From Flavobacterium sp. 83 (GTDB taxonomy: Bacteria > Bacteroidota > Bacteroidia > Flavobacteriales > Flavobacteriaceae), in assembly GCF_000744835.1 (NCBI RefSeq), contig NZ_JQMS01000001.1, positions 2,294,001 to 2,358,000 of the forward strand: 64,000 bases of DNA, in the 5' to 3' direction. Of this stretch, positions 37,501-45,293 are shown in pieces. Both the position numbers and the translations under genes were made by a program. The notes under the pieces were generated by a model. That model did not search any database. It worked only from the letters and a program-made list of their open reading frames with translations, and had not been told where the DNA came from. Position 1 is the stretch's first letter. Each line of letters begins with the position of its first letter.

Positions 37501-38105
37501 ACAACGATAATTTTTACTTTCGGATTTTTTTCTTTGTGTTGTTCCAATCTTCTAAAAAGAATAGGGTGACACCAAGCAGGATTGGCTCCGGTTATCAAAA
37601 AAGTATCTGCCAGTTCAATATCGTCGTAAGCGATTGGTACAGAATCTTCACCAAATGTTTTTTTGTATCCTGCCACCGCTGAGCTCATGCACAAACGGGA
37701 GTTGGTATCGATATTATTGGTTTTCAGAAATCCTTTTACCAGTTTGTTAACCAAGTAATATTCTTCAGTAAGGCATTGTCCGGAAATATAGAACCCTACA
37801 CTATCCGGGCCGTGTTTTTTTATGATGGAAGAAAAGACTGCTGCTGCGCGATCCAGAGCGGTATCCCAGCTCACTCTTTCCATAGGGTGGGATTTACTCC
37901 ATCGCATTTCTGGATACAGGATTCGGTCGGAAGTATCATTGACTACGTAATGTAGGTTCATTCCTTTGGAACAAAGCATACCTCTGTTTACCGGATGGTC
38001 TTTATCGCCTTTGACAGTGACTCCATTTTTAGAATCATTGGTTACTATAATTCCGCATCCTACTCCACAATAGGAACACGTAGTTTTGATTTCTGAATTT
38101 TGCAT
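34593..38105 (-). CDS. nasA: assimilatory nitrate reductase fused to FAD/NAD reductase and BFD [2Fe-2S] domain
   Basis: This 1,170-residue trimodular protein reduces nitrate to nitrite. Residues 1-690 are a Mo-bis-MGD catalytic subunit: CSYCGVGCG and GMLCSKG bind 4Fe-4S, followed by the molybdopterin oxidoreductase and dinucleotide-binding domains (TGRIRDQWHTMTKTG). Residues about 710-1100 are an NAD(P)/FAD oxidoreductase (VVGAGAAAFRF, VILATGSRP-like, VIVGGGLLGLELA) like the N-terminus of NirB. Residues 1110-1165 are a BFD-like [2Fe-2S] domain with CSCSQ and CGSC. In other bacteria these parts are often separate NasC/NasB chains; the fusion lets NADH feed the molybdenum site directly. Divergent from the fnr-like gene. 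Confidence 0.93.
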   Translation of the reverse strand: MQNSEIKTTCSYCGVGCGIIVTNDSKNGVTVKGDKDHPVNRGMLCSKGMNLHYVVNDTSDRILYPEMRWSKSHPMERVSWDTALDRAAAVFSSIIKKHGPDSVGFYISGQCLTEEYYLVNKLVKGFLKTNNIDTNSRLCMSSAVAGYKKTFGEDSVPIAYDDIELADTFLITGANPAWCHPILFRRLEQHKEKNPKVKIIVVDPRKTDSALAADLHLQIIPGTDIILYHALAKRLIEKGYADNDFIKNHTENFKLYKDLVLSSSLEKAAKLCGVPLNDIKLAADIIGKAKGFLSLWAMGLNQSAIGVDKNTALLNLSLLTGHIGKPGSGPFSLTGQPNAMGGREVGGMANLLAVHKELNNPIHRKEVADFWGVDGISEKPGLTATEMFEALESGKMKAIWVICTNPLVSLPDSRRVEKALANAKFVVVQDISHNADTSKFADLLLPAAGWLEKEGTMTNSERRISYLPKGINAPGEALPDVEILTRFAKKMNFTGFNFNSTEDIYKEHCLMTKDTNIDISFLNYNRLKNEGTFQWPVPDYGHPGTPRLFTDKKFYTPSQKAIFNIPTAIENTSQQPNNEFPFILTTGRIRDQWHTMTKTGKVSRLMTHIPSPVLEINPIDAYKASINIGDIVVVTSKNGTVRVKAKVTDTIKEGVVFLPMHWGKQLENDLNRTNNLTNTLVDPVSKEPDFKFTTVAVEKYIKPFEKIAVVGAGAAAFRFIQNYREINTSDEIIVFSNEENPFYNRVLLPEYVTAELSWKQLLKIKDDSLSKLNITMRSGVSIDNINTKENIILDSNGITHSFDSLILATGSRPFVPENAQLHLPGRFTIRKKEDADRLKNYLDNTNLTPEEQHVVIVGGGLLGLELAAALKHKKVKITIIQRASRLMERQLDRISSKLLAEEVQLRDIQIYFDNEVSTVFETDNQNEIEIALKSGRIITANAIVYTIGTIPNIEIAKESGISCGRGVKVNQYLQSSIPNVFAIGEIAEFNNQLFGITSAAEEQADVLANYMAGDISSFYKGSVLMNILKLEDINLCSIGEIEIPDNDDSYEEIVFADLGKRYYKKCIVKNDLLVGAILMGDKNEFAEFKTMIESKIELSDKRNTLLRGSSNTKPVIGKLVCSCSQVGSGNIEEAIKSGVTNFTELCKTTGAGLGCGSCKTEVKEILAKIK

Positions 38106-38169
38106 TATTGAATTTCTTTATTAATAATGAAAGCTTAGTATAATGATCTGTTAGTATCTTACGAAAGTG

Positions 38170-38201
38170 TAAAAATAAGTATTTTTACGTATTAATACGT
38201 A
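38170..38201. promoter_or_regulatory. nasA/fnr intergenic operator with two overlapping palindromes
   Basis: TAAGTATTTTTACGTA (38176-38191) and the perfect palindrome TACGTATTAATACGTA (38186-38201) overlap by 6 bp. On the nasA strand the first palindrome ends ACTTA and runs into TATTTTTA (38177-38170), a near -7 box. This matches the architecture at nirB and moeA. The leader to nasA would be about 58 bases. Confidence 0.7.
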
Positions 38202-38220
38202 TTAATTGAATTTTATTTTA

Positions 38221-38228
38221 TATTTTTG
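38221..38228 (+). promoter_or_regulatory. -7 box of the FNR-like regulator gene
   Basis: TATTTTTG fits TAnnTTTG exactly. The palindrome at 38186-38201 sits 20 bp upstream, overlapping the -33 region, so the regulator could control itself. Confidence 0.5.
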
Positions 38229-38365
38229 GGTAAAATAAATATTTAGTGCCAAATTATTTGGGACCGATTTTAAATTTTACCTAAGAAATCGCCTTGTTTC
38301 AAAGTAGAAATACTTATAAAAATGATGATGCGATATTGCTTTTTAAAAACAAATATTAGTTTCGT

Positions 38366-39070
38366 ATGAAAGAAGAATTAGCTACTTGTAGTACCTGTGT
38401 AAATGAAAATTGTTTTATTAAGAAACACATTCATTTAGAACAAATGAAAAATTATATTGATAGAAAACGCAGTTTTACCTGTAAAAAAACGCAACAATTT
38501 ATCATTGAAGGCGCGCCAATTCAAGGTTTGTACTTTATTTACAAAGGAAAGGTAAAGACGGTAAAAACAGGTATCAACGGAAGAGAACAAATTGTGCGAT
38601 TAACTAAGGACGGAGATACAATAGGTTTTAGAGGTTTTGGTACCAGCAAGCGTTATCTTATCGGAGCTTATGCTTTAGAGAACACAGTGTTATGTAATTT
38701 TAGTAATGAAGATATGCTGGAAATACTTCATAATGTTCCTGATTTAACCTTTGATTTAATGCTCTTTTATGCAGAAGAACTGAATAAAAGCGAGAATAAT
38801 ATTCGGAAAATTGCACATATGAATGTACGAGAAAGAGTAATTGATACCTTGTTGTATATTGATAGGAAATTTGGTCAGTCCAATGGTGTAATAGGAGTTG
38901 ATTTGTCCAGAAAAGAAATCGCTGATTTTGCTGGAACTACTGAAGAGCAAGTAATACGGGTGATTTCAAGCTTGAAAAGAGAATTACTTATTAAAACCGT
39001 TGGCAAGAAAATCGGATTAATTAATACCGATAAATTAAAAATGGAAATAGAGGAACACAAATACCTTTAG
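38366..39070 (+). CDS. Crp/FNR-family regulator with candidate oxygen-sensing Fe-S ligands
   Basis: This 234-residue protein has an N-terminal cNMP-like beta-barrel (about 30-130), a dimerisation helix, and a C-terminal winged helix-turn-helix (LSRKEIADFAGTTEEQVIRVISSLKRE, 178-205). Four cysteines resemble FNR: Cys8, Cys11 and Cys16 (C-x2-C-x4-C; FNR has x5) and Cys110, at the same point as FNR Cys122 (after a beta strand, followed by NFSNEDMLEIL). This suggests a [4Fe-4S] oxygen or NO sensor rather than cAMP binding. It is divergent from nasA and upstream of the nitrate uptake genes, so it likely controls this regulon. Confidence 0.88.
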   Translation: MKEELATCSTCVNENCFIKKHIHLEQMKNYIDRKRSFTCKKTQQFIIEGAPIQGLYFIYKGKVKTVKTGINGREQIVRLTKDGDTIGFRGFGTSKRYLIGAYALENTVLCNFSNEDMLEILHNVPDLTFDLMLFYAEELNKSENNIRKIAHMNVRERVIDTLLYIDRKFGQSNGVIGVDLSRKEIADFAGTTEEQVIRVISSLKRELLIKTVGKKIGLINTDKLKMEIEEHKYL

Positions 39071-39343
39071 ATTTTTGTTTTTTTAGACCTATTATGTTTT
39101 TTACTCTTCCTATTTTTTTTTCTACAAAATAATTGATCTCAGCTACTTTTAAAAGTCAATTATTAAAATACTACCCAATCAAATTTTATAAATGCGTATT
39201 TTTTTCTACGTATTTAATTCTGCTCAAGTCAAGCTATAGTCGGGATGCGTGTTATTAACTGCTTTTTAGCAGTTAATAAACTGTCTTACTTCTCTATTTC
39301 ACGGTGTTAAAAAGCTATTTGTATCTGTTTTCTATATTGCATC

Positions 39344-39369
39344 TAAGTATTAGTACTTACGTAAATTTG
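39344..39369 (+). promoter_or_regulatory. porin-nrt promoter with nitrate-type palindrome
   Basis: TAAGTATTAGTACTTA (39344-39359, one mismatched pair) ends 2 bp before TAAATTTG (39362-39369), a perfect -7 box. A TTG at 39337-39339 lies 22 bp upstream of that box. The ATG follows at 39390. The remainder of the 319-bp spacer contains no gene. Confidence 0.7.
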
Positions 39370-39389
39370 CTTCATACTAATTAAAACAT

Positions 39390-40847
39390 ATGATTATGCA
39401 AAAGTTTAAAACCACATTACTGGATGCTCAAGGATTAAAAATTGGAAAAGTTTCAAGAGTAAATCTTTCAAAATCTATTTTCTTGGGAATCGCCTTAACA
39501 TTTTTAAGTCATAATGAAGCGAAAGCTCAATTAACTGCAACAGGACAAATTAGAGAGAGAACCGAAATAAGAGCAGGTCAAGGAACTTTGCAAAAAGATG
39601 GAGAAAAAGCCGGTTTGTTCAATTCTCAAAGAGCACGATTAAATATAGGATTCACTGGGTATAGATTTAAAGTATTTATGGCATTACAAGACGTACGTGT
39701 TTGGGGTCAGGATGCTTCTTCTATAAACAGAACAACTACTGAAGCAAATAATGGGATTCTATTGCACGAGGCTTGGGGAGAGATTATGTTAAACGATACA
39801 ATTAGCAGCATTCAAAATTTATCTTTAAAAATAGGTCGTCAGGAAATTTCTTATGATGACCAAAAAGTATTAGGAGGTTTAGATTGGTTGCAACAAGGTA
39901 GAAGACATGATGCAATTGTATTCAAATTTGCAAATAAAGGTTGGATTGCTGATGTTGGAGCTGCATTTAACCAAAATAAAGAACTGAACACTGGTAATGT
40001 TTACAACGGAGTTCCTACTGCTTATGGCGCTGGTACAAATGGAATTGGTACGATGTATAAATCATTTCAATATGCGTATTTAGGAAAGAAACTTTCTTTT
40101 GGTGATATTTCGTTTTTATTCTTTAAAGATGACTTTAATAAATATACTACTGTAACTTCTGGGACACCTGCAGTAACGACTAAAGTTTATGGAGAAGGAG
40201 TTTGGAGTCGCAATACTACTGGTTTTTACTTTAATACTAATGTTACCAGAAAATTCAATCTAACTGGAAGCGCATACCACCAAGGAGGACATGACAAAGA
40301 CGGAAGATCTATAAGTGCTAATCTAGCTTCTGTAACATCAACATTACAAGTAGGAAGAAAATTATTTGTAGGACCTGGAATTGATTATTTATCTGGTGAT
40401 GACGGGACAAAAACAGTTACTGCTACAACTGATAACAATCGTTTTGACCCACTTTACGGAACACCTCACAAATTCTGGGGAAGTATGGATTATTTCTACG
40501 CTGCTAATGGTTTTGGAAAACAAGGATTGTTAAACTACTTCTTCAAAGCTAAATACAATATGAGAGACAACCTTATTTTACAATTAGATCTTCATGGTTT
40601 TGAAGCGGCGAATACATTATCAAATGGCGCTGGAGGAAAATTAAGTTCTTATTTAGGTACTGAAGTAGATATGGTAGTTAAATATAACATGACTAAAATG
40701 ATCAACATAGAAGCGGGATATTCTATTATGAAAGCTACTAATTCAATGGCATCTGCAGCAGTTAAAAATGTTACAAACCCAGATCTTAGCCCACAATTTG
40801 CTTATGTGATGCTAAATATTAAACCAAACTTTTTAGCCAAAAAATAA
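39390..40847 (+). CDS. outer-membrane beta-barrel porin, alginate_export type, likely for nitrate
   Basis: This 485-residue protein has a long signal peptide (cut near residue 47, AKAQ) and alternating aromatic beta strands such as RARLNIGFTGYRFKVFMALQDVRVWGQDAS, characteristic of the alginate_exp/OprD-like porin families. It ends with FAYVMLNIKPNF. As first gene of the nitrate uptake operon, it presumably lets nitrate or nitrite cross the outer membrane. The substrate is inferred from position. Start could be the second Met (39396). Confidence 0.8.
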   Translation: MIMQKFKTTLLDAQGLKIGKVSRVNLSKSIFLGIALTFLSHNEAKAQLTATGQIRERTEIRAGQGTLQKDGEKAGLFNSQRARLNIGFTGYRFKVFMALQDVRVWGQDASSINRTTTEANNGILLHEAWGEIMLNDTISSIQNLSLKIGRQEISYDDQKVLGGLDWLQQGRRHDAIVFKFANKGWIADVGAAFNQNKELNTGNVYNGVPTAYGAGTNGIGTMYKSFQYAYLGKKLSFGDISFLFFKDDFNKYTTVTSGTPAVTTKVYGEGVWSRNTTGFYFNTNVTRKFNLTGSAYHQGGHDKDGRSISANLASVTSTLQVGRKLFVGPGIDYLSGDDGTKTVTATTDNNRFDPLYGTPHKFWGSMDYFYAANGFGKQGLLNYFFKAKYNMRDNLILQLDLHGFEAANTLSNGAGGKLSSYLGTEVDMVVKYNMTKMINIEAGYSIMKATNSMASAAVKNVTNPDLSPQFAYVMLNIKPNFLAKK

Positions 40848-40878
40848 ATTATAGTATTCAATTTTTAAAACAAATAAA

Positions 40879-42108
40879 ATGAAAAATTCAAATAAACAAA
40901 TAACAAAGGTTTTCAAAAGAGTTGCGTTAGCCTTGTTAGTAGTATTGGGTTCGGCTTTTACAACAATAAATGCTCAAAATGATCCAGTACGATTGGGTTT
41001 TATTCCCTTAACGGATTGTTCGCCAATTGTTATGGCTAAGGAACTAGGGCTGTTCAAAAAATACGGAGTTGAGGTTGTAGTAACCAAAGAATCGTCATGG
41101 GCAAATGTTCGTGACAAAATCCTAACAGGTGAATTAGACGGAGCACATTGTTTATATACCATGCCTTTTTCAGTGTACACTGGAGTAGGAGGAAAAGCAG
41201 GATCTGAAATGAAAATTGCTATGATGTTAAACGTGAACGGTCAAGCCATAACGCTTTCTAATGATTTTTGTGGAAAAGTAGGCTTCAAGCAAATGAATAA
41301 AGTAGCACCGGTGGTTGCTGCTAAATTAAAAGCCGAAAAAGAAGTGACTTTTGCCATGACATTCCCTGGTGGAACGCATGATTTATGGTTGCGTAACTGG
41401 ATGTCAATTGCAGGTTTAAATCAAAAAGCGGTAAAAATCATTACAATTCCTCCTCCACAAATGGTTGCTAATATGAAAGTTGGTAATATGGACGGATTTT
41501 GTGTAGGGGAGCCTTGGGGTGGCGTTGCTGTAAAACAAGGAATAGGTTTTACTCAAATCGCTTCTCAAGATATTTGGAAAGATCACCCAGAAAAAGCTTT
41601 GGTGGTAAATAAAGATTTTAGCACTAAACGTAAGGCTGATTTAGTTAAAGTTATGAAAGCAGTTATGGAAGCATGTATCTGGTTAGACAATCCTTCAAAT
41701 CGCAAAAAAGCGGCTGCAATCATTGGTAGAGCACCTTATGTAAACGCTCCGGCTGATGTAATTGAAGCCAGATTGATGGGCGATTATAATTTAGGTTGCA
41801 ATCAAGGGACAGAAGTGTATACTAATAATTACATGTTATTTCACAAAGGGGGTATGGTAAACTATCCTAGAAAATCATATGCTATATGGGCTATGGCACA
41901 GTTTGTAAGATTTGGTTATTTGAAAGAAGCTCCTAATTATGCTGCAATTGCTGATAAATTGATATTACAAGATTTATATGAAGAAGTAGCAAAAAGCATG
42001 AAAGTGAAAATTCCAAATGATGATATGAAACCTTTTTCTCTTACAATGGATAAAACTGTTTTTGACCCATCAAACCCTGCAGCGTACTTAAAAGTTGTAA
42101 AAAGATAG
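40879..42108 (+). CDS. nrtA: nitrate ABC transporter substrate-binding protein
   Basis: This 409-residue NrtA/CmpA-type protein has an N-terminal signal sequence ending near TTINAQ and conserved binding-domain parts: PVRLGFIPLTDCSPIVMAKELGLFKKYGV, HCLYTMPFSV and GFCVGEPWGGVA. It captures nitrate (or nitrite/cyanate) in the periplasm for the permease that follows. No lipobox is seen. Belongs to the porin-nrt operon. Confidence 0.92.
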   Translation: MKNSNKQITKVFKRVALALLVVLGSAFTTINAQNDPVRLGFIPLTDCSPIVMAKELGLFKKYGVEVVVTKESSWANVRDKILTGELDGAHCLYTMPFSVYTGVGGKAGSEMKIAMMLNVNGQAITLSNDFCGKVGFKQMNKVAPVVAAKLKAEKEVTFAMTFPGGTHDLWLRNWMSIAGLNQKAVKIITIPPPQMVANMKVGNMDGFCVGEPWGGVAVKQGIGFTQIASQDIWKDHPEKALVVNKDFSTKRKADLVKVMKAVMEACIWLDNPSNRKKAAAIIGRAPYVNAPADVIEARLMGDYNLGCNQGTEVYTNNYMLFHKGGMVNYPRKSYAIWAMAQFVRFGYLKEAPNYAAIADKLILQDLYEEVAKSMKVKIPNDDMKPFSLTMDKTVFDPSNPAAYLKVVKR

Positions 42109-42131
42109 ATTATAATAAACGGAATCCTTAA

Positions 42132-42169
42132 TTACTGTAGCAATGCACTCCAGTGTGTGGCTACAGTAA
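42132..42169. repeat. hairpin in the nrtA-nrtB spacer
   Basis: TTACTGTAGC and GCTACAGTAA (10 bp, perfect) enclose a smaller CACT-CC-AGTG hairpin. There is no T-run afterwards, so it is probably an mRNA processing or differential stability element lowering permease relative to binding protein. Confidence 0.65.
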
Positions 42170-42225
42170 AATAGAGCGGGTTTTTAAAGAATACAAAACA
42201 CACAATTGAACTAAATTTTAATAAA

Positions 42226-43113
42226 ATGTCTGATAAAAACACATTAACCGTTGATGCCTTAGACCAAGTAAATAGCGTTTCGACCGAAAGCAATACTGCT
42301 GTAGCATCTGAAAATATTAAATTCAAATTGATCCTTAATATAGCACTTGTAAAAATAAAATCATTGGCATTAGCCAGTTTAGGTTTGTTCGTTTTTGCAG
42401 GATTTTGGAGTTTACTTAGTTATTATACTAAAGATGCTCTTCCTGGTCCAAAAGCTACTTTGACTGTTTTGTATGAAATGGTAAGAGATCCTTTTTATGA
42501 TTATGGTCCTAATGATAAAGGAATTGGATTACAATTATTCAGTTCCATAAAAACAGTGCTAATGGGATTTTTATTGGGTTCTTTAATCGCTATTCCTATT
42601 GGGATATTGATGGGAGCAAGTTCAATATGTAAACAAATTTTTTACCCAATCGTTCAGCTTTTAAAACCTGTTTCCCCGTTGGCTTGGTTTCCTATAGGTT
42701 TAGTTGTGTTCAAAGATACTGGTATGGCAACCATATTTATTGTTTTCATTACCTCATTGTGGTCTACACTTATTAATACCTCTTTTGGGGTAGCATCGAT
42801 TCCGCAAGACCATAAAAACGTAGCAAAAGCTTTTGGTTTTTCCAAAATGCGTTACCTGACCAAAATTTTAATTCCGTACAGTTTGCCACATATCATTACA
42901 GGATTGCGTTTAAGTATCAGTGTTGCATGGTTGGTAATTGTTGCCGGCGAAATGTTGTCTGGTGGTGCAGGAATTGGGTTCTTTGTTTGGGACAGCTGGA
43001 ATGCATTAAGCTTAGAAAAAGTAATATCAGCCATTATCATCATAGGTATTGTAGGATTGCTTTTTGACAAATTATTTACTTATATCGAAAATAAAGTAGC
43101 TTACAAAGCATAA
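42226..43113 (+). CDS. nrtB: nitrate ABC transporter permease
   Basis: This 295-residue inner-membrane protein has a polar N-terminal tail of about 40 residues, then about six transmembrane segments with the BPD_transp_1 EAA motif region (NVAKAFGFSKMRYLTKILIPYSLPHIITGLRLS). It pairs with the ATPase encoded at 43317. Family members transport nitrate, taurine or similar small anions; nitrate fits the context. Confidence 0.92.
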   Translation: MSDKNTLTVDALDQVNSVSTESNTAVASENIKFKLILNIALVKIKSLALASLGLFVFAGFWSLLSYYTKDALPGPKATLTVLYEMVRDPFYDYGPNDKGIGLQLFSSIKTVLMGFLLGSLIAIPIGILMGASSICKQIFYPIVQLLKPVSPLAWFPIGLVVFKDTGMATIFIVFITSLWSTLINTSFGVASIPQDHKNVAKAFGFSKMRYLTKILIPYSLPHIITGLRLSISVAWLVIVAGEMLSGGAGIGFFVWDSWNALSLEKVISAIIIIGIVGLLFDKLFTYIENKVAYKA

Positions 43114-43119
43114 TAATCT

Positions 43120-43260
43120 GGGCGTGCCCCTCCGTAAAAACTACGGGTCGTGCTGTACGTTCCCGCTTTTTATATAATTGAACGGCCTTTTCAGGCGGTA
43201 CAATTATATAAAAGAGCTCCACTGCCATCACTCACGCAAACCCATAAAACGAGCAATTCA
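43120..43260. repeat. REP-like element with 13-bp hairpin inside the nrt operon
   Basis: The 203-bp gap between nrtB and nrtC holds GC-rich sequence (GGGCGTGCCCC, GGGTCGTGCTGT) and TTTTATATAATTG/CAATTATATAAAA (43168-43213, loop 20). This is typical of dispersed Flavobacterium repeats. It may reduce transcription into the ATPase gene. Confidence 0.6.
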
Positions 43261-43316
43261 CTATAAACCAACATCGATTTAATTTTTTATCATTAAATCA
43301 TATAAATATAAAGATC

Positions 43317-44123
43317 ATGAGCTATTTAGAAATCAAAGATTTGGAAATTTCGTTTCCAACTCCAAAAGGGAAATATGTTGCAGTAAGAGATATTAATCTT
43401 TCTATCAAAAAAGGAGAAATTGTATCCATCATTGGGCATTCAGGATGTGGAAAATCTACCATTATGAATGCTATTGCAGGAATGATTACGCCAACAGGCG
43501 GAACGGTTGAATTAGACAATCAAAAAATAAAAGGACCAGGACCAGATCGTGGAATTGTATTTCAAAATTATTCTTTATTGCCTTGGTTAACGGTAGAACA
43601 AAACATTTTTCAAGCAGTTGATTCTGTAATGAATTGTTCTAAAAAAGAGAAACATGAAATTGTAGAGAAGAACCTTAAAATGGTTAATTTATACGAGCAC
43701 AAAGATAAATTGCCAGGACAATTATCTGGAGGAATGAAACAAAGAGTAGCAATAGCAAGAGCATTTTCAATAAATCCGGGGGTTTTATTATTGGACGAGC
43801 CTTTCGGAGCGCTGGATGCCCTAACCAAAGGTTCCATGCAACTCGAAGTACTGAAATTATGGAACTTAAATAACAGAGACAAAACAATTATCATGATTAC
43901 GCATGATATTGAAGAAGCCTTATTTTTATCGGATAGAATTGTGGTGCTAAATAACGGTCCGGCTTCCACTATCAGAGAAATAGTTGAGGTTCATTTGCCA
44001 AGACCAAGAAACAAAATCGAAATCGTAAAAATGCCCGAATATATAGAGTTAAGAGATAAATTATTACATCTATTAACCGATAAATTTTCTATCGAAGATA
44101 TGGGAATGGTGTATAAAAGTTAA
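43317..44123 (+). CDS. nrtD: nitrate ABC transporter ATP-binding protein
   Basis: This 268-residue NrtD/TauB-type ATPase has Walker A GHSGCGKSTI, Q-loop VFQNYSLLPW, signature LSGGMKQRVAIARA, Walker B VLLLDEPFGALD and switch His in MITHDIEEALF. It powers uptake with the permease at 42226. Only one ATPase is present, so it acts as a homodimer, rather than the NrtC-NrtD pair of cyanobacteria. A terminator follows. Confidence 0.93.
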   Translation: MSYLEIKDLEISFPTPKGKYVAVRDINLSIKKGEIVSIIGHSGCGKSTIMNAIAGMITPTGGTVELDNQKIKGPGPDRGIVFQNYSLLPWLTVEQNIFQAVDSVMNCSKKEKHEIVEKNLKMVNLYEHKDKLPGQLSGGMKQRVAIARAFSINPGVLLLDEPFGALDALTKGSMQLEVLKLWNLNNRDKTIIMITHDIEEALFLSDRIVVLNNGPASTIREIVEVHLPRPRNKIEIVKMPEYIELRDKLLHLLTDKFSIEDMGMVYKS

Positions 44124-44160
44124 TTTTTTGGTTTAGTTTAATTTGTTTAGTTAATTTAAG

Positions 44161-44196
44161 AATCCCTGAGATATTGAGCCATTTCAGGGATTTTTT
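44161..44196 (+). terminator. terminator after the nitrate ATPase gene
   Basis: AATCCCTGA/TCAGGGATT with a 14-base loop and six T. It separates nrtD from the chlorite dismutase gene, which may need read-through or its own promoter. Confidence 0.8.
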
Positions 44197-44234
44197 ATAT
44201 AAATACTAAATGCTAATTGTAATAATAAAACAAT

Positions 44235-44783
44235 ATGAATACTACAATTTTTGATTTTATAGGTGATACTACAGGGGAATGGAAAGTAACTTTAATGGTT
44301 GCTTTGAAAGGAGAATCAATCGAGCCGGTTTCTCACATAAAAAGAGTTTCAAGTTCCTTAATTTTATCTAATGAAGGAATTTGGTCTCTTAAAGGAATTG
44401 TTAGTAACCTTAGATATACTGAGAAAGAAGATAAAGAGAAGTTACTTGCTATACAAGAAGATTTAGGTCGACCCGAAGCTACTTTAGCTGCATTTATTCC
44501 CATCCGAAAATCAGAAGCATGGTGGAATCTTGCACAAGACGAACGTAGAAAAATAATGGAAAATAAGTCGCAGCATACCCAAATAGGGATGAAATATTTG
44601 CCTGCAATTGCCAGGAAGTTATTCCATTCAAGAGATATTGGTGAACCTTTTGATTTTTTGACCTGGTTTGAATATGCTCCGGCTGATGCAGCTGCTTTTG
44701 AAGATCTTTTAGCAGCACTTCGTAAAACAGAAGAATGGAATTATGTGGACAGGGAAATTGATATTCGATTGATCAAAATGTAA
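44235..44783 (+). CDS. cld: chlorite dismutase, short (dimeric-type) form
   Basis: This 182-residue protein matches short, lineage II chlorite dismutases (about 180 residues, as in Nitrobacter), not the longer pentameric forms or coproheme decarboxylases. The key residues are His114 (proximal haem ligand, in SQHTQIG) and Arg127 (distal, in AIARKLF), 13 residues apart as in characterised enzymes; IPIRKSEAWWNLAQDERRKIM precedes them. It splits chlorite to chloride and oxygen. Its place between nitrate transport and NarK suggests detoxifying chlorite made when NasA reduces chlorate. It could instead have another haem role. Confidence 0.88.
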   Translation: MNTTIFDFIGDTTGEWKVTLMVALKGESIEPVSHIKRVSSSLILSNEGIWSLKGIVSNLRYTEKEDKEKLLAIQEDLGRPEATLAAFIPIRKSEAWWNLAQDERRKIMENKSQHTQIGMKYLPAIARKLFHSRDIGEPFDFLTWFEYAPADAAAFEDLLAALRKTEEWNYVDREIDIRLIKM

Positions 44784-44816
44784 CCTAAAACATAGCGTTA
44801 AGAGATAAATTATTTG

Positions 44817-44881
44817 CGAATGGAATCACTCTATCGCTGCGCAAAGTCTTGCACTTTGCGGAGCTTAGAGTAGTCCATCCG
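44817..44881. terminator. long imperfect hairpin between cld and ridA
   Basis: CGCAAAGT/ACTTTGCG with loop CTTGC extends outward through CACTCTA...TAGAGTAG and GGA...TCC arms, over 65 bp. It lies between convergent genes and probably terminates both. Confidence 0.55.
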
Positions 44882-44891
44882 TAATTTTTCA

Positions 44892-45293
44892 TTATTTTGT
44901 TTTTACATCTTTGACTGCAGTTCCTGCAATCTTTATTTTTCCTCCAAATGGTAATTTCTGAACTTCATAAACAGTTCTTGCTGGACGCCTATTCTCTGGA
45001 AACAAACTAATGAATAATTGATTTATTTCAGTTAAATTTTCTAAATCACTAAATGCAATGTCAATAAATACAGTGTCTTCTTTCTCAAATCCAGCATTTT
45101 TTAATACAGCAAAAAAGTTTTCAAATGCAATTTCTGTTTCTTTTAATGCAGTTCCGCAAACATATTGTCCTTCGGCGTTTACCGATAGTTGTCCGCTAAC
45201 AAAACACATATTATTTGCTACGACTCCGTGACTTATTGGATTTGTCCAATTTGGCAATCCATCTCCTTTTATAATATATTTTTTAGAATTCAT
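44892..45293 (-). CDS. ridA: RidA/YjgF-family enamine/imine deaminase
   Basis: This 133-residue protein has the RidA trimer signature GVVANNMCFVSGQL at the N-terminus and the key arginine in NRRPARTVYEVQKLPFGG. It hydrolyses reactive 2-aminoacrylate/imines from PLP enzymes. It is between cld and narK on the minus strand. A reverse-strand -7 box TATATTTG at 45401-45394 would give a 90-base leader. Link to nitrate metabolism unproven. Confidence 0.9.
   Translation of the reverse strand: MNSKKYIIKGDGLPNWTNPISHGVVANNMCFVSGQLSVNAEGQYVCGTALKETEIAFENFFAVLKNAGFEKEDTVFIDIAFSDLENLTEINQLFISLFPENRRPARTVYEVQKLPFGGKIKIAGTAVKDVKTK

Noticed and set aside
34593..38105. Respiratory (NapA or NarG) nitrate reductase
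   Set aside because: No Tat signal, no NapB, NarH or NarI partner; fusion to a NADH reductase and presence of NirBD indicate assimilation.
44235..44783. Coproheme decarboxylase (HemQ) instead of chlorite dismutase
   Set aside because: HemQ proteins are about 250 residues and have Gln in place of the distal Arg; this protein is short with Arg127 and sits in a nitrate cluster.
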